From: Crambe crambe
Lineage: Eukaryota; Porifera; Demospongiae; Poecilosclerida; Crambeidae
Assembly: GCA_963924555.1 (NCBI GenBank)
Contig: OZ004586.1
Location: 8,700,501-8,764,500, forward strand
DNA length: 64,000 bases
Direction: 5' to 3'
Of the stretch, positions 46,096-58,900 are shown one piece after another (positions within the stretch are counted from its first letter, which is position 1; each line of letters opens with the position of its first letter). Under the pieces are notes generated by a model that was not told the origin of the DNA, did not search any database, and saw nothing but the letters and a program-made list of their open reading frames with translations. Both the position numbers and the translations under genes were made by a program.

Positions 46096-48880
46096 ATGTC
46101 TACTCTTTTACGTCAGCTGCGTATAAAGCCCCTGTTAGGACTCAGACAAGGTATGGTTGGTAGTAGTAGTATGATATGTTGCTTGCAATTGGAGTTGGCC
46201 TGGTTTACAGATTGTGTACCCTCATTAAGTTTGTTGTCCACTGTGAGAGTGGTGCCTCCTTAGTCCAGACTCTTCCCTTTGCACACACACTTAGTTGCAC
46301 ATGCAAAGGGGGAAATGAGTCTGGCTAGTGAGACTAGTGCCCCCTGCCCTTAGTTGTGGTAGTCCAAAGCCATTGAAAGACCACAGTCACTGTATTAAAC
46401 ATCCTCATAGTTGAAGTGACTGTGGTTTTTTTCTGATAGTCACTCATCCTGTTACTATGCTCCACTGCAGGGGTTTCATTGACCAGTCACCATGTCAACT
46501 GCTCCACTTCGACCTCTGTAGAAGATGAAGATAACTTGCCTTTTTCTGAGATGGTTTTGAAGTTTGCTGAAAAGGTGAGAATTCTTTTGTGGGTGTGGAC
46601 CACTTGAATGAATATGCCTCTGGTATTTTATATATAGGCCACAGTGTTGGCTCAGAAAAGCATAATAGAAAATGATAAGCGACCTTTATCACAAGAATCA
46701 AAGGCTGAACGTGCGTCTGATGTGTTGGGACTGATTTTGCCATGCAATGCAATGTTGCATATTGCTTTTCCTATACACAGGTGAGTGAGTACTGGGGCAT
46801 ATCTGTATAAATTAATGCTATCTTGTGTAGAGATGATGGACGGATGGAGGTGATCAATGCCTGGAGAGCACAGCACAGCCACCATAGAACTCCTTGCAAG
46901 GGTGGAGTCCGCTACAGTGTGGATGTGTGTGAGGATGAAGTGAAGGCACTTGCCTCCTTGATGACCTTCAAATGTGCCCTAGTTGATGTTCCATTCGGAG
47001 GGGCTAAGGCTGGCATCAAGATAGACCCATCAAAATACTCTGTATGCAACCATGTAGTTGTATTGATATAGTGCATGTAGCTGTATTAATACAGTGCATG
47101 TAGCTGTATTATTAGTGCATGTAGCTGCATTTAGCTTTATTAGTGCATGTAGCTGTATTATGGTGCATGTAGCTAGTATTATGTGCAAATAATGTTTTAT
47201 CAAAGAGATTGCACTATATGCAAACCAAAAACATGGTGTTTTGCTTGCTGAATGTGTAGGTAACTGAATTGGAGCGAATAACTCGTAGATTCACTATGGA
47301 GTTGGCCAAGAAGGGTTTTATCGGGCCTGGGTAAGTATTCCACCTCCACTCGGTTATGAAATATAATATGTTGAACCTCTATTTCTCACTTTCTCAGACT
47401 TGATATTCCAGCCCCTGACATGGGGACAGGGGCTAGAGAAATGAGTTGGATTGCTGACACTTACGCCATGACTCACGGCTATGCTGATATCAATGCTCAT
47501 GCCTGCGTCACTGGAAAGCCCATCCCTCAGGGAGGAATCCATGGACGCACTTCAGCTACTGGCAGGGTTAGAATGACATGCATACATACATGGATGTGTA
47601 CATGCTTGAGATCTGTGTTTATTTCGTTTCTCAGGGTGTATTTTATAGCATCAGAAGTTTTCTGAATGAGGCAGAGTATTGTAGTGAAGTGAATCTGTTG
47701 CCAGGTATCAAGGGCAAAACCTTCATAGTCCAGGTAGGTGCATTTTCCTAGTACTTGCAGCTTTTACCTGTGACTTGTGGTTTCCTTGCAGGGTTTTGGT
47801 AATGTTGGGTTGCATTCATGTCGCTACCTTCACAGAGAGGGTGCTAAGTTGATAGGTGTGATGGAGAAGGATTGTTCCATTATCAATCGTGAAGAAGGGA
47901 TTGACCCAAAGGAGCTAGAGGACTACACTCTGGTCAATGGGGGAAGTATCAAAGGCTTCCCTAAGGCTCAGTCTACTAACGAGAATCTCCTGGTTGCTGA
48001 GTGTGATATCCTCATACCGGCAGCAGGAGAAAAACAAATCACATCCAGTATTGCTGAGGACATCAAGGCCAAGGTGATTCACTACAATCATTTAGTATCA
48101 GGAGTGTTAAGTGTCTAGCTGTGTTTGTAATAACTGTATATAGGTGATAGCTGAAGGTGCTAATGGACCAACTACCATTACAGCAGAACGTATCTTGCAT
48201 GAGCGTAAGGTGTTGGTTATTCCAGACCTCTTTGCCAATGCTGGAGGTGTGACTGTCTCTTACTTTGAGTGGCTGAAAAATCTGAACCATGTCAGTTATG
48301 GACGACTCACTTGGAAGTATGAGGAAGACGCTAACTATCATTTGCTAAGTAAGTCCTTTTGACCTTGCCATAACGTTTTACCAACAATGGCAAGTGGCAT
48401 GTATGTACAGTGGTGGAAAGGGGGGAGGGGCAACTGACCCCGGCCACTTTTTACGATTTTTTTGTCTTTAACTTCTTCACTAAATAAGCACTTGCCTCTC
48501 CACCCCTGGTCTTAGACAGCTAAGTGATATATTATATGATGCTGTGCAGAGAGTGTGGAGAGGAGCCTGGAGTCCAAGTTTTCTGGTGGGCGAAGTGGTT
48601 CTATTCCCATCACCCCAACCTCTGAGTTCAATAGTCGCATGGCAGGAGCTTCTGAAAAAGACATAGTTAACTCTGGATTGGAATACACCATGGAGAGATC
48701 TGCAAAGGTTTTGTATGCTCCTGCATCTTGTATATGCCCCTAACTTATTTATTCTTGCAGCAAATAATGACTGCTTTGAGGGAACATGGTCTGGGGATTG
48801 ACCTGCGCACTGCAGCTTACATCTGTGCCTTGCAAAAGATTCACACTGTGTACGAGTCAGCAGGCATCACCTTCTCATAA
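46096..48880 (+). CDS. GLUD1: Mitochondrial glutamate dehydrogenase
   Basis: Eleven exons (46096-46150, 46471-46574, 46638-46780, 46831-47041, 47260-47330, 47398-47566, 47635-47733, 47792-48073, 48144-48348, 48550-48707, 48761-48880) give 538 residues. The hexameric enzyme interconverts glutamate and 2-oxoglutarate plus ammonia. Seen are an N-terminal basic leader ([17 protein letters not shown]) fitting mitochondrial import, KGGVRYS, the catalytic Lys in [33 protein letters not shown], the dinucleotide fold [10 protein letters not shown] and [19 protein letters not shown]. The insertion after [20 protein letters not shown] corresponds to the animal regulatory antenna, which carries GTP/ADP control. 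The Kozak context (gccaccatg) is perfect. An AATAAA at 48964-48969 follows the stop. Confidence 0.96.
46265..46324. mobile_element. Short foldback element in GLUD intron 1
   Basis: ccagactcttccctttgca (46265-46283) is an imperfect reverse complement of tgcaaagggggaaatgagtc plus tgg (46302-46324). It is probably a MITE fragment. Confidence 0.6.
47042..47200. repeat. Short tandem repeats in GLUD intron 4
   Basis: Imperfect copies of gtgcatgtagctgtatta are repeated about six times. Confidence 0.8.
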
Positions 48881-49172
48881 CACACAACCTCTAGGACTCT
48901 ATGTTATCTAGGAAGTTATTTTATTGCACAGTCTTGGCAATCTTTTAGCTCATTATTGTTTGTAATAAATATTATTTATCATAATAATGGCATGGCAGTG
49001 GAAGTATTATGTAATTAAACAGACTTTTATCTAAAAAAAAAAGTATAATAAGATGCTGTTGTACCAATTAAATGTAGCTACGTAGGAACCAAGAAATGAT
49101 GCGATAATGTAACTAGAAACCAAAGGTTCTATATGAAGTGTTTGAACTACACACTTATAAAAACTATATAGC
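48881..49172. other. Convergent 3' gap GLUD / cadherin
   Basis: This AT-rich 292 bp contains both 3' UTRs, including an A run near 49033. Confidence 0.5.
48964..48969 (+). terminator. Polyadenylation signal of GLUD
   Basis: aataaa lies 84 bp after the GLUD stop codon in an AT-rich 3' region. The convergent cadherin gene ends about 200 bp further on. Confidence 0.6.
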
Positions 49173-49905
49173 CTAGATAGCTGTGACAGAATTATCTTCC
49201 TCTTCAAGATCAGAGTCTTCTTGCAAAGCAGCAGCAAGGAGCTCTGCTTCATCTCTTTCATCATCTACTGTGATCATTACATTAAGTCAAGTGAGAATAA
49301 GGTGGGGGTGTGTACCAATACCTTCTTCCTCTTCATCAGAGACATCAACAAACATCTCCATACGAATCTCCTGACTCTCATAAAGGGGATTATCTCGCTG
49401 CAGGTTGGAGTCCCCTCCACTGTCGGTGGTAAGCGATGATTCAGAGCTATTATATATGTATTTGCTATTAATACTTACACAGACTCTACTCCACTGGTGT
49501 CCACTCCTGCCCAGTTGTCATATGGGTGGACAAACATTGGGTTTTGCTTGTTCATGCCTTGCCTGCATATACGTGGCAGCATGCACAGTCATGTCATGTA
49601 CAGAGAACACTGTACACCATAGAGAAACTTACCCACTGGTCTCGATCAGTTCGAGTTGGATGTTTTCCTGGTGGTCCACTATGGATGAACCAGCATGGGA
49701 ACCATAGAACACATCTGCCAGCAGCTTGTGGCGAGCAGCATGAAGTGCCCTAGCAAGTACGTAAGTCATGTGATGTCATGTGATATGTCCATGATGTCAG
49801 CTAGTATAGACTCACAGGTATCGCTGTCTGAGGGCCACTATCAGGAGGATGATGGAGCCCACCAGGAGGAGGAAGCAGAGGACTAGGATGACTATAGTCT
49901 CCGTG
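49173..49905 (-). other. Cadherin transmembrane helix and cytoplasmic tail
   Basis: The helix TIVILVLCFLLLVGSIILL (continuing LIVAL) is followed by the basic stop-transfer RQRY. Tail exons are 49633-49749, 49479-49562, 49322-49446 and 49173-49267, all joining in frame. The tail has no beta-catenin-binding region that I recognise. It has QNPMF and DNPLYESQ, the latter an NPxY motif, an acidic stretch (DVSDEEEEVDDERDEAE) and ends SVTAI, a class I PDZ-ligand type (T-x-I). Confidence 0.85.
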
Positions 49906-52900
49906 TCTAACAGTGCAGGGTACAAGTATACCACAGTCGGTCCACCAAACTCATCCCTGAAGGACTACACGTTGCCACACATACATAAATCACGCCATAC
50001 TTTTAGAGGAAGATTATTTCTCACTCTGATGCGTGTGATGTTGCAGGTCCTGAACCTTTGGAAGATGTCATTGATGTGTGGTTGAATCCGCTGAAAGAAG
50101 AGGTTGAAGTCTATGATGGTACCATTCTCAATTGCATGAAAGATGAAGGTGGTGGTTGTGTTGGTGATGTAGCCACTGTAGTCCTCCACCACTATCTCAA
50201 AGTTGGTCAGATTACGCAGAAGACTACAGAAAAGACAAGCAACTAACGACTGGAAATTTAATGTTACACATTTAATTTGTACCTGACAATTTCAGTCTGC
50301 TTTGCTCTGATGACATTTAAGCTCGCATTAAAGACAATGGCAAAACGTTGGAAGTCATCGAGTACTGTCAAACGAACTGTTACTTCAGCTGTATTGAACG
50401 GAATACGTCCATTGTTGTCACGAGCTTCCACCTATGCAGACATGCAGGGGTACGTAAGATCAGAACCTTAGACATTATGATATATTATATTACAATGAGC
50501 GTGAAGACAACACCGTCCAGATTTTCCAAGGTGAGTTGTGTGGAGATAGTGCCGGTGGTGGAGTCAATGCTAAAGCGATCTTGAGGAGGGTTGAACGAGT
50601 AGGATATCTGCAGTGAAGTCAGATACACAGGTGATGGACTGCGTGATTGACAGCAAAACTTACAGTTCTAAAGTTTGCAGTGGAGTCTGCATCAGTGGCC
50701 ATCACAGACAAGATGTTAGTTCTTGGGGTTGCCATAGTGCTGACCTCTGTGAGAGATAAAATTAATGATGAAATGTAGTGTTATGTGATCGAGGAGCACT
50801 GACCTCCTTCATACAGACTCTTGGAAAATACTGGAATGTTATCATTGACATCAATGACTTGAATGTCGACAGTAGTACTGCTCCTCAGTGTACAGGCTGC
50901 AGTGAGAATTAGTATAATCAGAGTATCAGTGATGTGTGCACAAGTTACTTGTGTCAGATCCACAGAACTCTCCAGTGCCTTGATTGATGTTAGCAATGTC
51001 GATATCCAAACTGTAAGACTCTGTTGACTCAAAGTTCAAGGGTCCATTCAGGAACAATTGTGCAGAGTTATTTTGAGGATTGTCAAACAGAGTGAACATG
51101 CTGTTGGCTGCAAATGCATAACGTTATTGGGACATCACTTATATATACATATGGTTGGGACGTCACTTATGTATGGTTGGGATGTGACTTACGTATGGTT
51201 AGGACGTGACTTATGTATGGTTGGGACATGACTTACTTATGTATGGTTGGGACGTCACTTATGTATGGTTGGGACGTGACTTATGTATGGTTGGGATGTG
51301 ACTTACGTATGGTTAGGACGTCACTTATGTATGGTTGGGACATGACTTACTTATGTATGGTTGTGGACGTCACTTACGTATGGTTTGTCCAGCAGAACTT
51401 CTAACTGAGGGGATGGTAAGGATGGACTGTTTGTAGGCGGGGTCAGTGTCTCCATCAGAATATCGGAGAGTTGTGACAAGATAAGGAGAGCTGGAGCTGG
51501 CAGAGATGGCTTCAGAGAGAGCTGCACTGTAAGCCAGCTGGGAAAACCGGGGCACTTGGTCATTGATGTCAGTGATGTTGATGAGAATAGTGGAGGTGTT
51601 TCGGAGAGGAGCCACACCTTTGTCTTCCACAATAACTTCAAACTGAATGAAAGTGTAAGTGTGTGTGTGATGAGTGAGTAGGTAGTTATATAATGTGTGT
51701 GATGAGTGAGTAGGTAGTTATATAATGTGTGTGATGAGTGAGTAGGTAGTTATATAATGTGTGTGATGAGTGAGTAGGTAGTTATATAATGTGTGTGATG
51801 AGTGAGTAGGTAGTTATATAATGTGTGTGATGAGTGAGTAGGTAGTTATATAATGTGTGTGGTGAGAGAGTAGGTAGTTATATAATGTGTGGGTGAGTGA
51901 GTAGGTAGTTATATAATGTGTGTGGTGAGTGAGTAGGTAGTTATATAATGCGTGTGGTGAGTGAGTAGTATATAATGTATGGGTGAGTGGTGCAAGTAAT
52001 ATGTACTTGGTAGAAGGTCCTGTCTTCATAGTCTATTGGATGTTGGACAGTGAGTTGTCCACTGTTGGGGTCGATGAAGAAAGGGTTATTGGTCTCACCA
52101 GTCAGAGAGAAAATCAGGTCAGAGTTTGATGTCTACATAAGTGAAAAATTTACTAACATGCAAGATGGTTAGATTGTAGTGTTGAGCTCACATTAGCCAT
52201 GTCTCCATCGGTGGCTTGAACAGTGAGGACAGGTGAGGCAAGTGCAGTTCTTTCGGCCACAGAAGCAGTGTATAGGGCACTGCTGAATACTGGAGACTCA
52301 TCATTCACATCCGTCACTCTCACCATAACAGTGGCTGACCCTCTTCGCATCACACTACTCCTGTAGTTGCTGGCTACCACAGTCAACTGGTACAAGTCCC
52401 TCTCCTCACGATCCTATAGGCAGGCAGCAGCAAGCAGTGTGTGAATGAATTGTACACAATCAACAGAGAAGGTTTGTCAACTAACCAGCACAACATCATT
52501 GGAGATGACTCCAGTGATGTTATCAATATCGAAGAATATAGTATCTGGTGATTGAACAGGGTCTAGGAAATACAGAATGTCCGAGTTTGGAGTGTTGACC
52601 TCATCCAAGTCAGTAGCTTGCACTCTGATAATGCTAGAGCCAATGGGCAGGCCTTCATCCTGTTGTCCTACAAATCTCATCTACAAAATTATAACTTAGA
52701 TTAATATAGGACGTATGCAGGTTTATTGATCTAGTACTCTTGTACAAGCAATCTGAAATGTAAGCCTTGGTATGTGGTATGTGAGGTACATATGTAGTAG
52801 GCCTTGGTATGTGGTATGTGAGGTACATATGTAGTAGGCCTTGGTATGTGGTATGTGAGGTACATATGTAGTAGGCCTTGGTATGTGGTATGTGAGGTAC

Positions 52901-55900
52901 ATATGTAGTAGGCCTTGGTATGTGAGGTACATATGTAGTAGGTATGGCTTGACTTACAGGATCAAATCTTGGGTCATTATCATTTCTATCGGTGATTCGG
53001 ACTACGAGTGTGGCAATGCCTCTGAGTGGAGTGGGAGTACCTGTATCTTCCGCTATCACAACCAACTGCAAACAAATGGTAACACTTTACATATCTGATG
53101 TGTCCATAGGTGCATGTTACATATCTGATGTGTCCATAGGTTCATGTTACATATCTGATGTGTCCATAGGTGCATGTTAGAACTCACTGAATAGACGGTC
53201 TGTGTTTCATAGTCTAGTCGTCCATCAACAACAATGATTCCATCGCGAATGGAGAAAGGAAGATTGCCAGACCTGTCATCCAGAGAGTAGATGATGATAG
53301 CATTGGTGCCCTCATCTGCATCCGTAGCATTAATCCTGTACACCTCAGTCCCATCATCTGATAACTGAAGGATAGAAAGCGATTGTATTAAAAATTGGTC
53401 TACCCTCACATTTAATGGCTGCAGTTGAGAAAACATTTGGACACACTCAACTTATTGTATGTACCTCTGGAACTTGTACTGTAGTCACTCCACTCTCAAT
53501 ATTCAGAATCTCTGGAGCATTGTCATTCACATCACTAACACTGACAAAAATGGTAGTGTTACTGGAGCGGGGTTCAACAGCTCTGTCCCGACCCACTACA
53601 ATCAGCACATAGCTACACATATACACATTATATCAACAAAGTCGAAGGAGGTGGAGCAATATGTACGCACCTGTCTTGATTCTCCCTATCTAATCTCTCC
53701 ATGAGAGATATGCTACCCGAGGATGTGCCAATCTGAAACACACCTGCACATAGACATTCATATGATGCATACATGTTCCAATGATGTGTTGTGCCCTTAC
53801 CATCACCTCCAATGATGGAATAGGTGATCTGCCCATTCCTGCCAGTGTCCGCATCACTGGCCTGCACTGTCAGCAATGTTTGTTGAAGCTCTTCTCCTTC
53901 ACTAACGATGATGGAAATTTCATCTTCAGCAAACACTGGGACATTATCGTTCACATCTTGCACAGTCACATTCAACTACACACACAATAGACAAACACAC
54001 ACTGACTTGAGTCTGTGCTCTGAAGAATAGCAGTAAGATAACACTATACTGACCTCAGTGACAGAGCTGAGGGAGTTCATGCCACCTAGAGAATCAGCAG
54101 CTTGGACAGTGAGAATATAAGTGGCTCGTCTTTCATGATCCAGAGCAGCCACTGTTCTCAACACACCACTCACTGGATCTATTCTAAATACTCCTTCCTC
54201 ATTGCCTGCACATAATGATGTCATATGCATGTACCATCATCGATTGCATGTACACTTGACTTCTGTAGGGCTGACTCACCAGTGATAATAGAAAAACGTG
54301 TGCCATTGACACCATTGAGACCACTGTCACAATCCTGCACAGAGAATGTCTCCAGAACACTGTTCATCACTATGTCTTCTGGCACCATAACAACTGTAGC
54401 ACGGTTGATAAACTCAGGGGGACAGTCATTAAAGTCTTCCACTTGAAATAAGACGTCGACGCTGCCTAAACACGTATGCAGACACACAAGCACAAAGAGA
54501 AACAGGGGGGACACACAGGCACAGAGAAACACGATGACACACAGGCACAAAGAGAAATACAGGGGGACACAGGCAAGAGAAACACAGGGACACACAGGCA
54601 TAAAGAGAAACACGGGGGGGGGGGGGGGGGGCATACAGGCACAGAGAAACACAGGGACACACAGGCACAGAGAAACACAGGGACACACAGGCACAAAGAA
54701 AAATACAGGGGGACACAGGCACAGAGAGAAACATGGGGTGCACACAGGGGGACACAAAGGCAATAATTGGTGTAAATACGTGATGGTGACTAATAATCTA
54801 GCGCACATACTTGAGCTTGGATTAGGTGAGCCCATGTCTGTAGCAGTGACAGTGAGGCTATAACGAGGGGTTTGTTCAAAGTCCAAAGGAGTCAGCGTGG
54901 TGATGACTCCAGATATCACTGCATTCATACATACATGTATAAATACTAAGTGGCCAGGTGATGATAGAGACTCTACTCACAGTCGAGTTGAAAGACCCCC
55001 AAACTCCCTGCAGCTATGGTGTAACGAATAAGAGCATTGGTTCCTTCATCACAGTCAGTAGCCATTACTGAAGCTACACTACTCCCTTGAGGCAGATTTT
55101 CCAGAATATTGACCTCATAAATATTCTGGACAAAGGTGGGAACACAGTCATTGCTGTCTTCAACCGTCACCTGGACTGCAGTTTCATCAATTCTTCCTCC
55201 AGCATCAGAAACCTGTAGCACACAAATCAAAATAATTATGGACATAGCTACAGCCTATAGCTACAGCCTATACAGCCTATAGCTACAGCCTATAGCTACA
55301 GCCTATAGCTACAGCCTATAGCTACAGCCTATACAGCCTAGTCAATAAACTGAGTACACATCAACTAAAATGTGAACTGACCGTTACTCGAATATTGTAC
55401 TGAGTGATTTCTTCTCTGTCAAGTTCTACTTGTGTACTGATGAGGCCAGAGGTGCCATCAATGGTGAATTGCGGTGGACTGGCTACGGGCGTGATGGACG
55501 CAATCGAATATGTCAGCACTGCATTGAGGCCTGTATGTACGTAGAGAGGAAGAAGGAGTAAAGGATTTGTTGGTGTATGGGGTGGATGATACAAACCTTC
55601 ATCATTGTCTGTAGCCATTACACTTCCCACAGCAACTGGAGCTGTTCTGTTCTCCACAACAGAAAAGACATAAAGGTCAGAGGTGAATTCTGGTTCATTA
55701 TCATTTATATCCAACACTCGCAGTGTAATCTGTACAAATATAGTAAGTAAGTAGACTCTAAAATATCAATGAAGATGTACACTTTGTTTGCTCTTGTAAA
55801 TGCAGCCACATAGCTAAACTTACACTGGTGAAAGTTTCCTCACGGCTTGCATCTTCAGCTCTCATAATGATAGTGTATAAGGATCTTGCCTCACGGTCCA

Positions 55901-58900
55901 GTCCAACTCTTTGTCTCAGATTTGGCAGTATTTGATTTGATGGCTTCATTCTTATGATCTATGTGTGGGATATGTGCATAGTGCTCAATAGTAACAGGCA
56001 TTGGGCTAGCTGTATTGACATACATTAAGAGTATTGGAGAAAGGGTTGGTGTTGGGATTGGGGAAGAATTGTGCTGAAGATGGAGTGCTAGATAGCAAGA
56101 TAGTGACATCTTGATTGCCACCTCCAAAACCTCTAAAAATGTTGTCTCCTTCCGCTACTTCTAGGTAGGTAAAGGGTCTGAGGAAATAAAAGTCGGTTGC
56201 AGATGTGGAACAGTTGAGCACCCTGATAGTGACTTCAGCTGAACCAGAGAGTGGAGTTGCTCCTCTGTCTGTGGCCACGATTGTGAAGGAATAGCTGCCT
56301 GTCCCCTGAAGGGTCCTGCTCAGACTCACACGACCGGAACTCCCAGCCACAGTGAAGAGGGAAGGAGCACTGCTACTAAGTGAGTAGACCAGATCTGCAT
56401 TGCTACCAGAGTCTCTGTCTGTGGCCACTGGTTGCACCAAATCCTCTCCAGTCCGTCCCATCTGGAAGCAGACGTCAGTGGTGTAGCTGGCCTGGTCAAA
56501 TATAGGTGCCTCATCATTGAAGTCGCCAACATTGATGCGAATGGTACTGTTGCTACAAAGAACAGGTGTGCCACTGTCACAGGCCTGCACTCCAAAGGTG
56601 TGGAAGGTCTGAGTCTCATAGTCCAAGGTATTGGTGGTGGTAATGGCACCTGCAAGTGTACAGACATATGTATATAGATGTCAGTGGATAAAGTGTAAAG
56701 ATCTAGTGACTGACCAGTGGTTGGGTTTATGGTAAAAGGAGCTGTAGTGGGTTGCAAAACAGAATAACGCACTGCAGAATTACTTCCAGCAGCATCTGGA
56801 TCAGCTGCAGACACCTACACACGTAGCAACACATCAGATTATTCAATTGCAGTCACATAAAGTGCATTAGAGCATTTACCCTGAGAGCAAGTTCCCCAGT
56901 GGCCAAGAACTCAGGGACGGTAGTTGTGTAAATATCTTGCTGAAAACGTGGAGCATTATCATTGACATCAGACACTGTGACACGGACATTGACCACAGAG
57001 CTCAGAGCTGTATAGAGAGAGCGTTATATGTAGTATTGTATGGAGCTAGTAACCAACTCTTTATGGCAGAATCTAACTAGTCGTGTTGTAAATGCACTTA
57101 CGAGGCTGACCCATGTCTGAGGCTGTAACTACCAGAACTATTGTGGTATCAGTTTCTCTATCCAAGGACCGAAGTAGTGTGAGTGCTCCTGAAGTCCGGT
57201 TGATGCTGAACTGTGTGCGAGCTGCAAAAGGACTTGCACCAGTCAGTTCATACCTAACAGAACCTCCCACCGTCTCTGTGTCTGAAGCGGATATCTGTAA
57301 TATTATCACTTAGTGAAGCACACACAGTCCAGTAGCTACAGTACATCACTCACTGCTGTACTGATTATAGTGTTGACTGTCGTATTCTCCAATGCTCTAA
57401 AGGCATAACCAAAGGGACTGGTGAAACGAGGAGGCTGATCATTCACATCAAGCAGGCGCACTTCCAATCTAGCCTGCATGCACAGTGAAATACATATATG
57501 GCAATGGCAACTGAGATGAGGATATATGGCTTACAGAATTGCTCATTGGAGCAACAGTGTTGGAGTCAGTGGCTACAATTGTAACTGCTACTACTGGATC
57601 AGTCTCAAAGTTCAAGTTGGCACCTAAAGATTTAGAATATCAATTATTCATGATGTACAAATGATTGGGTGCAGTTTCTTTACCTCTGGCTACAGTGACT
57701 ATACCACTAGCAAAATCAATGTTGAAGCGAGGAGCATTGCTTCCCTCCAGGCGATAGACTACGCGAGAATTGAGTGTATTTGGCTGGTCATTGTCAATGG
57801 CTTGGATGCGAATGGTTGAGCCATTGAGTACAGGCAGTACTGGAGTCCCTTCAAGGCTGTTTTCAGGGATGAAGGCAGTGTACTGAGATTGCTGGAAGAC
57901 AGGCCTATTGTCATTGATATCTGTGACAGTGATGCGAACTGTGGCAGTTCCATTGTTGCCCGCACTGTCATCAGCTAGCACCAGCAAGTTAAACGTGGAA
58001 GTCTGTTCACGATCAGGACTTGCAAACACTTGGATGACACCAGTGCCAGAATTAATGAAAAAATAATTGCCATCATTCCCACCAATTATAGAATAGATGA
58101 GAATTGGACCATCTCTGTCAGTGGCTTGCACTGTAATAACAGATGTAGTGGGAGCACTACCTGAAGGACAAAGACAGAAAGCACTGATATTGGCATTATG
58201 TTGGGGGGGGGGGGGGGGGGGGGAAACACATAGATGTGTGGTTCTGATCATATGATTTTTCTAACCTTCAGGAATTGATGCATCATAGAAACTTTGTTGA
58301 AAGCGAGGACTATTGTCATTGATGTCTTGCACAATGATCAGTAGTCGAGCAATGCCAATGCGAGGGGGAATTCCCTCATCTCTTGCCTCCACATTGAGGT
58401 CATACCTAAAGTGAAAATGTATGCATACACACAATCATGTACGTAGCAGCTGCATATGTCATAATGTGTGATGCCAGCCATCATAGTGGCCCATTCTCAA
58501 CTAGCTATGTGTTCTTTGCACGTAATGTATGTACGTACCTGCTAGTGAGATCGCTGTCCAGAGATCCACTCACAGTAACCACTCCACTCACAGCATCAAT
58601 GGAAAAGACATCTACATTATTGTTACACAACATTATGAATAACAACAACGAAAACAACATGTCTCACTTACCCACTGGTCCTAAAAAGGCATAGCGGAGT
58701 CTTCCATTAGCTCCAGAATCACTGTCTTGTGCTTGGACTACAGTCACCGTTGTGCCTTCTGCAACATTCTCCACCACGTTGGCTTGATACAGGCTCTGCC
58801 CAAACACTGGAATGTTGTCATTGGTGTCAACCAGATTGACCTCCACAGTGCAGGCAGCAGAACGACGTGTTGTAGCGTCACTTGGTTGATCAGTAACCAG

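Noticed and set aside
54221..54928. 235-codon minus frame with Cys/Val/Pro-rich middle
   Set aside because: It joins two real cadherin exons through the minisatellite intron at 54480-54760; splice sites flank the repeat, so the Cys-rich part is intronic.
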